A stretch of DNA of 64,000 nucleotides from Mycobacterium sp. E787 (GTDB taxonomy: Bacteria; Actinomycetota; Actinomycetes; Mycobacteriales; Mycobacteriaceae), in the NCBI RefSeq assembly GCF_001668725.1, contig NZ_LZKL01000033.1, positions 248,001 to 312,000 on the forward strand. The letters run 5' to 3'. The notes beneath the pieces are model-generated. The model was not told where the DNA came from and made no database searches. It was given only the letters and a program-made list of their open reading frames with translations. Positions 46,180 to 54,671 of the stretch are shown piece after piece; the first letter of the stretch is position 1, and each line of letters starts with the position of its first letter. The position numbers were made by a program, and so were the translations under genes.

Positions 46180-46956
46180 GTGATCGACCTGACCCAACGG
46201 CTGGCGGGCCGCGTCGCGGTGGTCACCGGCGGTGGCGGCGGCATCGGCCTGGCCGCCGCGCGGCGGATGCACGCCGAAGGCGCGACCATCGTGGTCGGCG
46301 ACGTCGACCGCGACGCGGGCGCCGCGGCCGCCGAGGAGCTGTCCGGTTTGTTCGTGCCGACCGATGTTTCCGACGAGGGCGCGGTCAACGCGCTGTTCGA
46401 CGCGGCGGCGCAGGCCTACGGCCGGGTCGACATCGCGTTCAACAACGCCGGCATCTCTCCGCCCGACGACGATGTCATCGAGACCACGGAACTTGCTGCG
46501 TGGCAACGGGTTCAGGACGTCAACCTGAAATCGGTGTACCTGTGCTGCCGGGCCGCGCTGCGCCACATGGTGCCCGCGCAGAAGGGCTCGATCATCAACA
46601 CGGCGTCGTTCGTCGCGGTGCTGGGATCGGCGACGTCGCAGATCTCCTACACCGCCTCCAAGGGCGGTGTGCTGGCGATGTCGCGGGAACTGGGCGTGCA
46701 GTACGCGAGGCAGGGCATCCGCGTCAACGCGCTGTGCCCGGGGCCGGTCAACACCCCGCTGCTGCAGGAGCTGTTCGCCACGGACCCCGAGCGCGCCGCC
46801 CGCCGCCTGGTGCACGTTCCGTTGGGCCGCTTCGCCGAGCCCGACGAAATCGCCGCCGCGGTGGCCTTTCTGGCCAGCGACGACGCGTCGTTCATCACCG
46901 CCTCGACGTTCCTGGTCGACGGCGGCATCAGCTCGGCCTACGTCACCCCGCTCTGA
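46180..46956 (+). CDS. SDR-family NAD(P)-dependent oxidoreductase (Rv2857c type)
   Basis: 258 residues from GTG 46180, directly abutting the aldC stop. The cofactor loop VVTGGGGGIGLAAA, FNNAGI, catalytic Ser in NTASFVAVLGS and YTASKGG are intact, with a standard C terminus (CPGPVNTPLLQEL, ASDDASFITASTFLVDGG). Substrate unknown; it closes the amine-catabolic operon. It ends base to base against the convergent PPE gene. Confidence 0.93.
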   Translation: MIDLTQRLAGRVAVVTGGGGGIGLAAARRMHAEGATIVVGDVDRDAGAAAAEELSGLFVPTDVSDEGAVNALFDAAAQAYGRVDIAFNNAGISPPDDDVIETTELAAWQRVQDVNLKSVYLCCRAALRHMVPAQKGSIINTASFVAVLGSATSQISYTASKGGVLAMSRELGVQYARQGIRVNALCPGPVNTPLLQELFATDPERAARRLVHVPLGRFAEPDEIAAAVAFLASDDASFITASTFLVDGGISSAYVTPL

Positions 46957-47811
46957 CTAGGCGACGGTGCCGCGGTACACGGCGACGGGCGCCGAGGCCG
47001 TCGCCCAGGCCGGCGGCGCAGACAGCGTCCCGACCGGCGTCCCGCGACCGAGCCGTGGGCCGGAAGCCGGGCGGCCCGGCTTGGTGAGCAGGGCGCACAA
47101 CGCCGCGCGTTTGTTGCGGGCATTCAGGTGCTTGATCGCGGAGTCCGACGGCGCCGACAGCGAACTCAGCCTGGACAGTGCGGCTGTGGCCGGCGCGAGC
47201 TGGGCGTCCAACGACGTCAGCGGCGACGCCGAAAGCGCCTGCAACGCTTCGGGAATCGTCGACATCACCCGGGCGCCGGCCGATACCACGTCCGGGGCCG
47301 ATTTCAGGGCCCAGGTGCCCGCGCCGTGGTCGCCCGGCGGCGAAGCGAACGGCGTCAGCGATGTCGCCTCCGCCGAGGCGGCGGCGTAGGCGTACATCGT
47401 GGCGGCGTCGCGGGCCCACATCCGCTCGTACTCCGCGTCGGCGTCCGCGATCGCCGCGCTGGCCTGCCCCAGGCAGTTTTCGCCGGCCAGTGACCGCCGC
47501 CGCGCACGGTTGGCGGTGATCTCCAGCGGCGGCACCATCGCCTCGCATGCCGAGCGATGGGCGTCGGCCGCCGCCGCGAGCCGCGTCGCCGCCTGGTGGG
47601 CTTGGGCGGCGGCGATGTCCAGCCAGTCGGTGTACGGCGTCGTGTCGTGTCGTGCCATTTTTGCCGTGACGGCGCGGTAGTCGGCGGCCGCGGTGCTCAG
47701 CCGAACGGCCAGCCCGTCCCAGGCCGCGGCGGCCAGGGTCATCGGTCCCGCGCCGGGACCGGAATACATCAGCCCGGAGTTGATTTCCGGTGCCAGCGTC
47801 GCGAAATCCAT
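46957..47811 (-). CDS. PPE family protein with shortened PPE domain
   Basis: 284 residues from ATG 47811. DFATLAPEINSGLMYSGPGAGPM is the PPE start, and YTDWLDIAAAQAHQAATRLAAAADAHRSACEAMVPPLEITANR with ERMWARDAATMYAYAAASAEAT completes a PPE domain. The segment with the usual W-x-G-P-A pattern between VTAKMA and PYTDWL is missing, about 14-16 residues shorter than typical. The C terminus GTPVGTLSAPPAWATASAP resembles the SVP subfamily. No PE partner or ESX gene is adjacent. Likely surface-exported. Confidence 0.88.
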   Translation of the reverse strand: MDFATLAPEINSGLMYSGPGAGPMTLAAAAWDGLAVRLSTAAADYRAVTAKMARHDTTPYTDWLDIAAAQAHQAATRLAAAADAHRSACEAMVPPLEITANRARRRSLAGENCLGQASAAIADADAEYERMWARDAATMYAYAAASAEATSLTPFASPPGDHGAGTWALKSAPDVVSAGARVMSTIPEALQALSASPLTSLDAQLAPATAALSRLSSLSAPSDSAIKHLNARNKRAALCALLTKPGRPASGPRLGRGTPVGTLSAPPAWATASAPVAVYRGTVA

Positions 47812-47883
47812 TACCACCTCGGTTTTGACATGGACTCTCCCCTGAGATAGACGCAGGGGTTACACGGTTGGTTCGCTGATCGA

Positions 47884-48279
47884 TCAGCGGCGCGCGACGC
47901 AGAACCGGGTCAAGATGTCGGGGCCGGCCCGGATGGCCGCGGGCGCGCACGGCCGCGCCCCGCGGGGCTGAAAACCGAACGCGGCGAACGAGACTTGCGC
48001 GACCAACGGCGGCGACACGGGGCTCCATGCCGGGGGCCGGTCCTTCGTCATCCAGGTCGCGTGGAACGGCTTCTTGTGCGTGGGCGCGGCGTCGTGCGAA
48101 GCGTGCGCGCCAGCGTCCGGTATCGCCTGAGACCAGGCGGCCGGCTCCGGCGGCGCCGCCGCGGCGAATTGTGGCCGCAACGCCGAACCCGCGACGAGGG
48201 CGACGAAGACGCCGAGCGCGGCGACGATCGCGATGGCCGACCGCCATCGTCGGGCTTCGCGGGCGCCTCGGGATGTCAC
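47884..48279 (-). CDS. Hypothetical single-pass exported protein
   Basis: 131 residues from GTG 48279. After a basic N terminus (RGAREARRWR) one membrane segment or signal anchor (about 14-34, AIAIVAALGVFVALVAGSAL) precedes a Pro/Ala-rich exported part with FHATWMTKDRPPAWSPVSPPLVAQVSFAAFGF, ending in RFCVARR with two cysteines overall. I recognise no family. It lies 72 bases downstream of the PPE start and is read in the same direction. Confidence 0.6.
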   Translation of the reverse strand: MTSRGAREARRWRSAIAIVAALGVFVALVAGSALRPQFAAAAPPEPAAWSQAIPDAGAHASHDAAPTHKKPFHATWMTKDRPPAWSPVSPPLVAQVSFAAFGFQPRGARPCAPAAIRAGPDILTRFCVARR

Positions 48280-48510
48280 AGTGGCCCGAATCTACAACGC
48301 GGAACCGGAAGAACGATCGGAGCGAGCTGTGAAAACCCGCAAAGTCGGGTGTCTGGTTCGCGGCGCCGACGTGCCGGTCTTTGTCCGCCGCGCTCGACAC
48401 CGCGCCGCGGTATTGAAAACATGCGCGTTCATTTGTGGCGTAGGGTTGACATAACCGCGATGCGGTCGGGGCGCCGCGGAACTGTCAGCGAATATCACAA
48501 GGGGCGAACG

Positions 48511-48873
48511 TTGTACGCGGCCACCTGCCGCCACTGTGGCAGGCAAATTGTCCAGCACCCGTCGGGAGTGTGGATCCCCGGCGATGGGTCCGTGGAAAGT
48601 GATCCCAACGGCTTCTGTTGCCGCAAGTCGGGCAGCGGGAGCCGGCCCCGGATGTTGCACGAACCCATGCCTTTTCAATTGGCGGGCGCACCCCGGTGGC
48701 TGGCGGGCGTGGGCACCGACTCCGCCCCGCAGGGAGCCTCACCTCGGCGTGGCCGAGGCCGCCGGCGGCGCCACGACGGCAGGCCGCTGGTCCCCGCGGC
48801 TATTCGGATGCGGGCGCGACAGGCCCTCGCCCGGCTGAGGGACGTAGCCCGGTTCCGCGTGGCCTGGTGGTAA
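48511..48873 (+). CDS. Small CxxC protein, putative zinc ribbon
   Basis: 120 residues from TTG 48511 with AAGGGG 7 bases upstream. The N terminus YAATCRHCGRQIVQHPSGVW-PGDG...NGFCCRKSG looks like a short zinc ribbon (CxxC then CC), followed by HEPMPF. Small mycobacterial CxxC proteins with this shape are common and uncharacterised. The C-terminal ~60 residues are Arg-rich and may not all be coding. The reading frame extends upstream to 47995, but only the part from 48511 looks protein-like. Confidence 0.5.
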   Translation: MYAATCRHCGRQIVQHPSGVWIPGDGSVESDPNGFCCRKSGSGSRPRMLHEPMPFQLAGAPRWLAGVGTDSAPQGASPRRGRGRRRRHDGRPLVPAAIRMRARQALARLRDVARFRVAWW

Positions 48874-48894
48874 CGGGCCGGGTAGCTCGGCGGC

Positions 48895-50007
48895 TCAGAA
48901 AACGATCAGCGGGATGGCCATCTCGGCGGGGGTTGGGCCGCCGTGAAAACCGATGAGCCGAGCGGTTTCCGGCGGCTCGTGCGCGGTCGCCAGCACGGCG
49001 GTGTCGCCGGTGCAGACGACCACGACGTCGCCGATTCGCGGCAGGTGGGCCGGGCTGACCGGGCCGAACATGCCGGTGGCCACCGCCTGCTGGCGGCTGT
49101 AGACGTGTGCGCGACCGTCGAGCGCCTCGCTCCAGGCGGCCCGCACATCCGCCGCCGCCCCCGGCTCGGTGTGCAGGTAGCGCACCCGCGGCTCGCCGGC
49201 GACCACCCGGACCCCGGCACCCAGCCGCGGGTCGGCGTCGAGGTCGACGCGGGCGTCCGCGGGGACGTTCAGCCCGCCGTGGTCGGCGGTGACCAGCAAC
49301 GCCGCGTCCGGGGGCAGCGCCTCGACCAGCCGGGTCAGCAGGGCGTCGACGCGGGCCGCGGCCTCGTGCCACCGCTGCGAACCGATGCCGAACAGGTGGG
49401 CCGCGGTGTCCAGGTCGGCGGTATAGCCGTAGACCAGCCCCGGCGCGGCGATCAGTTCACCGGCCAGCACGGCGGCGTAGTCGTCGCTCGGCCGCGTCGG
49501 GCGAAACCTGGCCCCGCCGTAAGCGGCGTCGGTCAGCCCGCTGCCGATGAACGGCGCCGGCAGCACCGCGCGGGCCGCGATGCCGGCCCGCTCCAGCCGC
49601 GCGAACCAGGTTGGCAGCGGTTGCCATTCGGCGTGCGGCGGGTCGTCCCGCCACACGATGTGGGTGAGCACCCGATCCGTGCCCGGCACGTTGAGCGTGA
49701 AACCCAGGATGCCGTGCTCGCCGGGCCGCGCCCCGGTGCCGAGCGACACCAGGCTGCTCGGCGTGGTCGACGGGAAGGTACAGGCGAGTTCGGTGAGCCG
49801 CCCCACCTCGCCGGCGAGCACCGAGGCCAGCATCGGCGCGGTCCCGGCCAACTCGGGTAGCAGGTGCCGGCCCAGCCCGTCCACCAGGACGACCGCGACG
49901 CGGTCTTTCGCGCCGACCGACTCCACGAGGCCGAGGCGGTCGACCGCGCCCGGCGCCCCGAGCAACGCGGCCGCGGCGGGCAGCACGTCGCAGATGGAAC
50001 CGGGCAC
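48895..50007 (-). CDS. Alkaline phosphatase superfamily protein (nucleotide pyrophosphatase/phosphodiesterase-like)
   Basis: 370 residues from GTG 50007. Metal-site motifs of the superfamily are visible: VVLVDGLGRHLL (Asp), FPSTTPSSLVSLGTG (Thr nucleophile), YGYTADLDTAAHLFG (Asp and His) and LLVTADHGGLN (Asp-His). No signal peptide is seen, so it is cytoplasmic. It probably hydrolyses a phosphodiester or phosphonate. It lies 10 bases after the DUF6390-like gene in the same direction, at the tail of the hyp operon, but a link to hydrogenase is not established. Confidence 0.85.
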   Translation of the reverse strand: MPGSICDVLPAAAALLGAPGAVDRLGLVESVGAKDRVAVVLVDGLGRHLLPELAGTAPMLASVLAGEVGRLTELACTFPSTTPSSLVSLGTGARPGEHGILGFTLNVPGTDRVLTHIVWRDDPPHAEWQPLPTWFARLERAGIAARAVLPAPFIGSGLTDAAYGGARFRPTRPSDDYAAVLAGELIAAPGLVYGYTADLDTAAHLFGIGSQRWHEAAARVDALLTRLVEALPPDAALLVTADHGGLNVPADARVDLDADPRLGAGVRVVAGEPRVRYLHTEPGAAADVRAAWSEALDGRAHVYSRQQAVATGMFGPVSPAHLPRIGDVVVVCTGDTAVLATAHEPPETARLIGFHGGPTPAEMAIPLIVF

Positions 50008-50017
50008 GGGAGCAAGA

Positions 50018-50752
50018 CTAGACCGGCGCCAGCCGTTGGCTGGTCACCCGCAGCTGCCGCTCGGTGCTGTCGGCGAGCGCGCGTACCTGCTGCGGGGACA
50101 ACCGGCCGCACAGCCGGCCCCAGTGCACCGCGACCTCGTCGCCGACGGCCACGTCGGGCACGGCGCTGTACCCGTCGGCCCAGACGTCGAGCGTTCGCGC
50201 CGCGGGGTCGGCCAGTGTCAGTGCCCGGCCGTCCCAGAGGAGCCGCCGACACCTGACCGCGACGTTGTCGTTGTCACGGGAAACCACTGTGCCCCAGCCG
50301 ATTCGGCAGTTGTCGAGCACGCTCAACGGATGCTCGTCCATGCCCCGCCCCAAGAACCGGGTCCACGGGTATACGCCGAACACGTGAAAGCAGTGGTTGG
50401 CGGCGGCCTCGCCCGCCAGGGCGGCCGTGAGGTGTGACCAGTAGCGGCCGGCCTGCGGGCCGATGATCGCCAGCAGCGTGTCGAAGAAATCGTGCGGGTC
50501 CAGGCCGGCGCCCACACCGCCGCCGAGCCAATAGGATTCGACGAGCCGGTAGTCCAGCGGGTCGGCGATGCCGGTCAGCCTGGACAGGACTTGCAGGTAG
50601 GGCCAGGCACCGGAAAACCTCGTCGCCGCAGCGCGCACCTCGTCGACCGAGCCGTCTCGCAGGGTGGCCCCCAGTGGGGGACCGCAGTAGCCGAGCGCGT
50701 TGGGGGCGTAGGCGTAACGCGCGAACATCTCGACACCGCGGCTGTCGGTCAA
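50018..50752 (-). CDS. DUF6390-like hydrogenase-cluster protein
   Basis: 244 residues if translation starts at TTG 50752, which overlaps the hypD stop (TTGA) and has GGTGGGG upstream; ATG 50728 would give 236. FARYAYAPNALGYCGP near the start, SYWLGGGVGAGLDPHDFFDTL and VFGVYPWTRFLGRG are distinctive of a family I associate with actinobacterial group 1h hydrogenase operons. No catalytic motif is recognised. Its C-terminal 70 residues look like a small beta domain. The role is probably in maturation or assembly. Confidence 0.75.
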   Translation of the reverse strand: MTDSRGVEMFARYAYAPNALGYCGPPLGATLRDGSVDEVRAAATRFSGAWPYLQVLSRLTGIADPLDYRLVESYWLGGGVGAGLDPHDFFDTLLAIIGPQAGRYWSHLTAALAGEAAANHCFHVFGVYPWTRFLGRGMDEHPLSVLDNCRIGWGTVVSRDNDNVAVRCRRLLWDGRALTLADPAARTLDVWADGYSAVPDVAVGDEVAVHWGRLCGRLSPQQVRALADSTERQLRVTSQRLAPV

Positions 50753-51879
50753 GCGCGCCCCACCAGCTTGACCGCGTCTCGGTGCATGCGTCCGAAGTTG
50801 TAGTAGGCCGCGCACGCCCCCTCGGGCGACACCATGCAGGTGCCGATCGGTGTCTCGGGGGTGCACGCGGTGCCGAAAACCTTGCACTCCCAGGGCTTGA
50901 GCACGCCCTTGAGCACCTCGCCGCACTGGCAGGCCTTGGGATCGGCGACCCGCACGCCCGGCATGGCGAACCGTAGCTCGGCGTCGAACTCCGCGAAGTC
51001 GTCGTGCAGGCGCAGCGCGCTCTGCGAGATGAATCCCAGCCCGCGCCATTCGAAGTGCGGGCGCAGCGCGAACACCTTGCCCATCAGCGCCAGCGCGGCG
51101 GGGTTCCCGTGCTCGGGGACCACGCGCTTGTACTGGTTCTCCACCTCGCAGCGGCCCTCACGGATCTGGGTCAGCAGCATCGCGACCGCCGCCAGGATGT
51201 CCAGCGGCTCGAAACCGGCCACCACCAACGGCTTTCGGTACACCTCCGGCACGAACCGGTAGGGGCGGTTGCCCACCACCGTCGACACGTGCCCGGGGCC
51301 GATGAAACCCGACAGCCGCAAATCAGGTGACTCCAGGATGGCCTTGATCGGCGGCACGATCGTGACGTGGTTGCAGAAGACGCTGAAGTTGGGCAGGCCG
51401 AGGTCGCGGGCGCGCACCAGCGTCACCGCCGTCGAGGGCGCGGTGGTCTCGAAGCCGATGGCGAAGAACACCACGTGCTTGTCGGGGTTGTCGACCGCGA
51501 TCTTCAGCGCGTCCAGCGGCGAGTAGACGAACCGCACGTCGGCGCCGCGCGCCTTGGCGTCCAGCAGGCTGCCGGCCGACCCGGGTACCCGCATCATGTC
51601 GCCGAAACAGGTGAAGATCACGTCGGGCTGGCCGGCCAGCCACATCGCGTCGTCGATGCGGCCCATCGGGATCACGCAGACCGGGCAGCCGGGCCCGTGC
51701 ACCAGCTCCACGTTGTCGGGCAGCAGGTGTTCGATGCCGTGCCGGTAGATGGTGTGGGTGTGCCCGCCGCACACCTCCATGAACTTGAACTCTTCGCCGC
51801 CATCACCGGCCAGGCGCTTTATGGCGCCCAGCAGCTTGCGGGCCGCGGCCGGATCGCGGAACTCGTCGACGAATTTCAT
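50749..51879 (-). CDS. hypD: Hydrogenase maturation protein HypD
   Basis: 376 residues. FKFMEVCGGHTHTIYRHG, VHGPGCPVCVIPMGRID, IGFETTAPSTA, FIGPGHVSTVVG and the C-terminal [4Fe-4S] cysteines in ACQCGEVLKGVLKPWECKVFGTACTPETPIGTCMVSPEGAC are all intact. HypD and HypC form the scaffold on which the Fe(CN)2CO unit is built. It starts 12 bases after hypC. Confidence 0.97.
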   Translation of the reverse strand: MKFVDEFRDPAAARKLLGAIKRLAGDGGEEFKFMEVCGGHTHTIYRHGIEHLLPDNVELVHGPGCPVCVIPMGRIDDAMWLAGQPDVIFTCFGDMMRVPGSAGSLLDAKARGADVRFVYSPLDALKIAVDNPDKHVVFFAIGFETTAPSTAVTLVRARDLGLPNFSVFCNHVTIVPPIKAILESPDLRLSGFIGPGHVSTVVGNRPYRFVPEVYRKPLVVAGFEPLDILAAVAMLLTQIREGRCEVENQYKRVVPEHGNPAALALMGKVFALRPHFEWRGLGFISQSALRLHDDFAEFDAELRFAMPGVRVADPKACQCGEVLKGVLKPWECKVFGTACTPETPIGTCMVSPEGACAAYYNFGRMHRDAVKLVGRA

Positions 51880-51891
51880 TGCGCGCCTTCC

Positions 51892-52164
51892 CTAAACGAT
51901 GGCCGACGAGTCGAAGGCTTCCATCTCGGTGGCGTAGGCCTCACCGAGTTTCTTGATGGCGGCCAGGGTGAGCAGCGCCTCCGTCTCGTCGATCTTGGCC
52001 ATGGCGAACCCGACGTGCACCAGGACCCAGTCGTCGGGCTCGGGCATGTCGTCTTCCAGCAGCCGCACGCTGATCGTGCGCTGGACGCCGCTGACGTCGA
52101 TCTTCGCCAGATAGTTTGCGCGGTCGGTGATTTCGACGATCCGGCCCGGAATCCCAAGACACAT
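51892..52164 (-). CDS. hypC: Hydrogenase assembly chaperone HypC (first copy)
   Basis: 90 residues. MCLGIPGRIVEITDR carries the essential N-terminal Cys2, and DDWVLVHVGFAMAKIDETEA is the conserved C-terminal half. HypC delivers the iron fragment from HypD to the large subunit. It sits between hypE and hypD. A second complete HypC lies at 57084-57350, and a third HypC-like domain is fused to a SIS protein. Confidence 0.96.
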   Translation of the reverse strand: MCLGIPGRIVEITDRANYLAKIDVSGVQRTISVRLLEDDMPEPDDWVLVHVGFAMAKIDETEALLTLAAIKKLGEAYATEMEAFDSSAIV

Positions 52165-52180
52165 CTCAGTTCATCTCCTC

Positions 52181-53293
52181 TCAGCAGATCCGCGGCAGCG
52201 GGTCGCCGACCAGCATGTCGACGATCCGGGTCCCACCGAATCCTGTTCGCAGCACCACGCTTTCGGCCGGTTCGGAAACGATTTCCCCGACCTCGGCGGC
52301 CTCGGCGCCCAGCGGGTGCGAGCGCAGCGCCGCCAGCCCGGCCTCGGCCTCCTCCGGCGCGACGACGGCGACGAACTTGCCCTCGTTGGCCACGTAGAGC
52401 GGGTCGATGCCGAGCAGCTCGCAGGCGCCGTTCACCATGGGCCGCACGGGCAGTCGCTCCTCGTCCAGCAGCACGCCGAGGCCGCAGGCCTGGGCCAGTT
52501 CGTTGCAGACGGTGCCGACCCCGCCGCGGGTCGCGTCGCGCATCCACCGGGTGGACGGGGCCGCCGCCATCAGCAGCTCCACCACGGGGCTGAGGCACGC
52601 GGTGTCGGAGACGATGTCGGCCTCGATGGCCAGGTCGCCGCGGGCCAACATGACGGCCATGCCGTGGTCGCCCATCGAGCCCGACAGCAGCACCCTGTCA
52701 CCGGTGCGCACCGACCCGGCCGACAGCGTGCGCCCGGCCGGGATGACACCGGCCCCGGTGGTGGTGACGAAAAGCCCGTCGGCCGCGCCCTTGGGCACCA
52801 CCTTGGTGTCGCCGGTGACGATCTGCACCCCGGCGGCGACGGCGGCGGCCGCCATGTCGGCGACGATCTCCTTCAACTCGGCGATTCCGAAACCTTCCTC
52901 GATGACGAACGCCGCCGAGATCCACGACGGCACGGCGCCGGCCATCGCGAGGTCGTTGCAGGTGCCGTGGACGGCGAGTTCGCCGATCGACCCGCCGGGA
53001 AAACGCCTGGGCTGCACCACAAACGAGTCGGTCGACATCGCCAGGCGCTCGCCGCCGGGCAGTGCCAACACCGCGCCGTCGCCCAGGGATTCCAGCAGCG
53101 GGTTGCGGAAGGCCTCCAGGAACACCGCGTCCACCAGCGCCGCCGACGCCTTGCCGCCGGCCCCGTGGGCCAGGGTGACGTGGTCGTCGAGCAGCCGGGG
53201 GCGGCGCCTGCGGAACGACTCGATGCGCTCGATCACCTCGCCCTCGGCGAACCGCGGCCCCGACGAAAGGTATTCGCCCGCCGGCTTGCTCAT
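52181..53293 (-). CDS. hypE: Carbamoyl dehydratase HypE
   Basis: 370 residues. VTLAHGAGGKASAALVD, STDSFVVQP, GDTKVVPKGAADG and the ATP-binding AIR-synthase fold (RDATRGGVGTVCNELA) are present. The C terminus ends PRIC, with the Cys370 that carries the thiocarboxamide/thiocyanate used to make the cyanide ligands of the active site. It overlaps the SIS gene stop by 4 bases. Confidence 0.97.
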   Translation of the reverse strand: MSKPAGEYLSSGPRFAEGEVIERIESFRRRRPRLLDDHVTLAHGAGGKASAALVDAVFLEAFRNPLLESLGDGAVLALPGGERLAMSTDSFVVQPRRFPGGSIGELAVHGTCNDLAMAGAVPSWISAAFVIEEGFGIAELKEIVADMAAAAVAAGVQIVTGDTKVVPKGAADGLFVTTTGAGVIPAGRTLSAGSVRTGDRVLLSGSMGDHGMAVMLARGDLAIEADIVSDTACLSPVVELLMAAAPSTRWMRDATRGGVGTVCNELAQACGLGVLLDEERLPVRPMVNGACELLGIDPLYVANEGKFVAVVAPEEAEAGLAALRSHPLGAEAAEVGEIVSEPAESVVLRTGFGGTRIVDMLVGDPLPRIC

Positions 53294-53958
53294 GCCGCCC
53301 CCAAATCTTCATCGCCCAAACGCTGGTGCACGCTCAGCCACAGCCGATAGCCCAACAGGGCCTGTGACTCCTGGATGCGGTGCACGCTCTGCGACCGAAC
53401 GACGAAGCAGGCGTCCACGTTCGGGTTGTCGGCGAAGGCGCCGCCGTCGTAGCCGGCGAAGCCGACGGTGTACAGGCCGCGCCGGCGTGCCTCGGCGAGC
53501 GCCGCGAGCAGGTTGGGCGAACCGCCGCTGGTCGACATGGCGATGGCGATGTCGCCGGCCTTCGACCTGGCGATCAGCTGGCGGGCGAACACCAGCTCGA
53601 ACCCGACGTCGTTGCCCAGCGCGGTCATCACCGCCTGATCTGCGGTCAACGGCCACGCGGGCAGCGGCTTGCCGAGCGGCGGCCGGGCGAACAGCCGCGC
53701 CAGGGTGGTGGAATCGGTGCAGCTGCCGCCGTTTCCGAAGGTGAACAACCGCCCGCCGGCCGCGAAGCGGGCCGCCATCGCGGTGGCGGCCGTCTCCAGT
53801 CGGTCGGCGTTGGCATCGAGGGTGGAGCGGCGCAGCGCGAGGCTCTCGGCGGCCTTGGCCTGCGCCGAGGCGGCGAGGTCGGCCAGCAGCGAGCGGGGGT
53901 CGTCCTCCTGTGCGTCGATGAACGGGTACAGGAAGTTGGTGGGTTCGTCCTGGCTCAT
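53290..53958 (-). CDS. SIS-domain protein (phosphoheptose isomerase-like) in the hyp operon
   Basis: 222 residues from ATG 53958; the longer frame upstream belongs to another reading frame of its neighbour. After an acidic N terminus (SQDEPTNFLYPFIDAQEDD), GGRLFTFGNGGSCTDSTTLARLF and DIAIAMSTSGGSPNLLAALAEARRRGLYTVGFAGYDGG are the SIS phosphosugar-binding loops. It is GmhA/DiaA-like in fold, but LPS heptose synthesis is irrelevant here. Its position between hypE and the SIS-HypC fusion ties it to hydrogenase maturation by context only. Confidence 0.88.
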   Translation of the reverse strand: MSQDEPTNFLYPFIDAQEDDPRSLLADLAASAQAKAAESLALRRSTLDANADRLETAATAMAARFAAGGRLFTFGNGGSCTDSTTLARLFARPPLGKPLPAWPLTADQAVMTALGNDVGFELVFARQLIARSKAGDIAIAMSTSGGSPNLLAALAEARRRGLYTVGFAGYDGGAFADNPNVDACFVVRSQSVHRIQESQALLGYRLWLSVHQRLGDEDLGAA

Positions 53959-54671
53959 CAGCCCTCCTCGTCCAGCCTGCTGATCGCCGTGCCCGCGTGG
54001 ACCAGGACCAGGTCGCCGGCGGCGACTGGGTCGACGAGCGTGGTGACCACGTCCTCGACGCCCCGCGCGGTGCGCACGGTTGCCTGCCCGTCGGCCGACG
54101 CCGTCACCACCTCGCCCAGGCGCCCCTCGTCGCTGCACGTCACGCAAACAGTTTCGGAGCATTCGTCTTTCAGCAGCCCCGCATGTTCGAAGCACACGTG
54201 GGTCAGCTCCCACAGCAGGTGATAGAACAGCACGAACCCGCCCGTCGCGGGCACCCGCGGGTCGGGGTCGTCGAGCCACAGCACGTGGTCGGCCATCCCG
54301 GCCGCCGGGCGCCGGCCGCTGCCGATCCAGATCGTGGTGGCGCCCCAGGCGGGGCCGCGGCGCATCACGGAGCGCACCTGCGGGTCGTCCGCGCCGGAGA
54401 CCGCGATCACGATGTCGCCGGGCCGCACCGACACCCGCACCAGGTCCACCAGGTCGGGTCCGGTGAGCGCCACCGCGGGCAGCGCCCGCTTGCCCATGAT
54501 CACCGGGTGCACGAACTCCACCGCGATGTGCTGCGCGTGCGGTTCCCACGACGGCGCGATGGACCACATCGTCGCCCCCGCGGCGAACCGCTTGGCCAGC
54601 GTGAACGCGGTGGCGGCCAAATCCTCGGCCAGTCCGGCGCCGAGACCGCGATCGATGGCGGAAGTGGTCAT
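53958..54671 (-). CDS. SIS-like domain fused to a HypC-like domain
   Basis: 237 residues from ATG 54671, overlapping the hypF stop. Residues ~1-165 form a SIS-like domain ([45 protein letters not shown]). Residues ~175-237 are HypC-like: [14 protein letters not shown] has Cys176 where free HypC has its N-terminal Cys, and the end [23 protein letters not shown] is the HypC/HupF C-terminal pattern. A HypC with its key Cys inside the chain cannot use a free N-terminal region, so its role may differ. Confidence 0.85.
   Translation of the reverse strand: MTTSAIDRGLGAGLAEDLAATAFTLAKRFAAGATMWSIAPSWEPHAQHIAVEFVHPVIMGKRALPAVALTGPDLVDLVRVSVRPGDIVIAVSGADDPQVRSVMRRGPAWGATTIWIGSGRRPAAGMADHVLWLDDPDPRVPATGGFVLFYHLLWELTHVCFEHAGLLKDECSETVCVTCSDEGRLGEVVTASADGQATVRTARGVEDVVTTLVDPVAAGDLVLVHAGTAISRLDEEG

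Noticed and set aside
47995..48510. N-terminal part of the 292-codon rightward frame ending at 48873
   Set aside because: Antisense to the exported hypothetical protein and Arg-rich; only the CxxC part from 48511 looks like a protein.
53958..54567. 425-codon leftward frame extending the SIS protein upstream
   Set aside because: The upstream part is an alternative frame of the SIS-HypC gene; [12 protein letters not shown] at 53958 with the TGATGAG overlap is the proper start.
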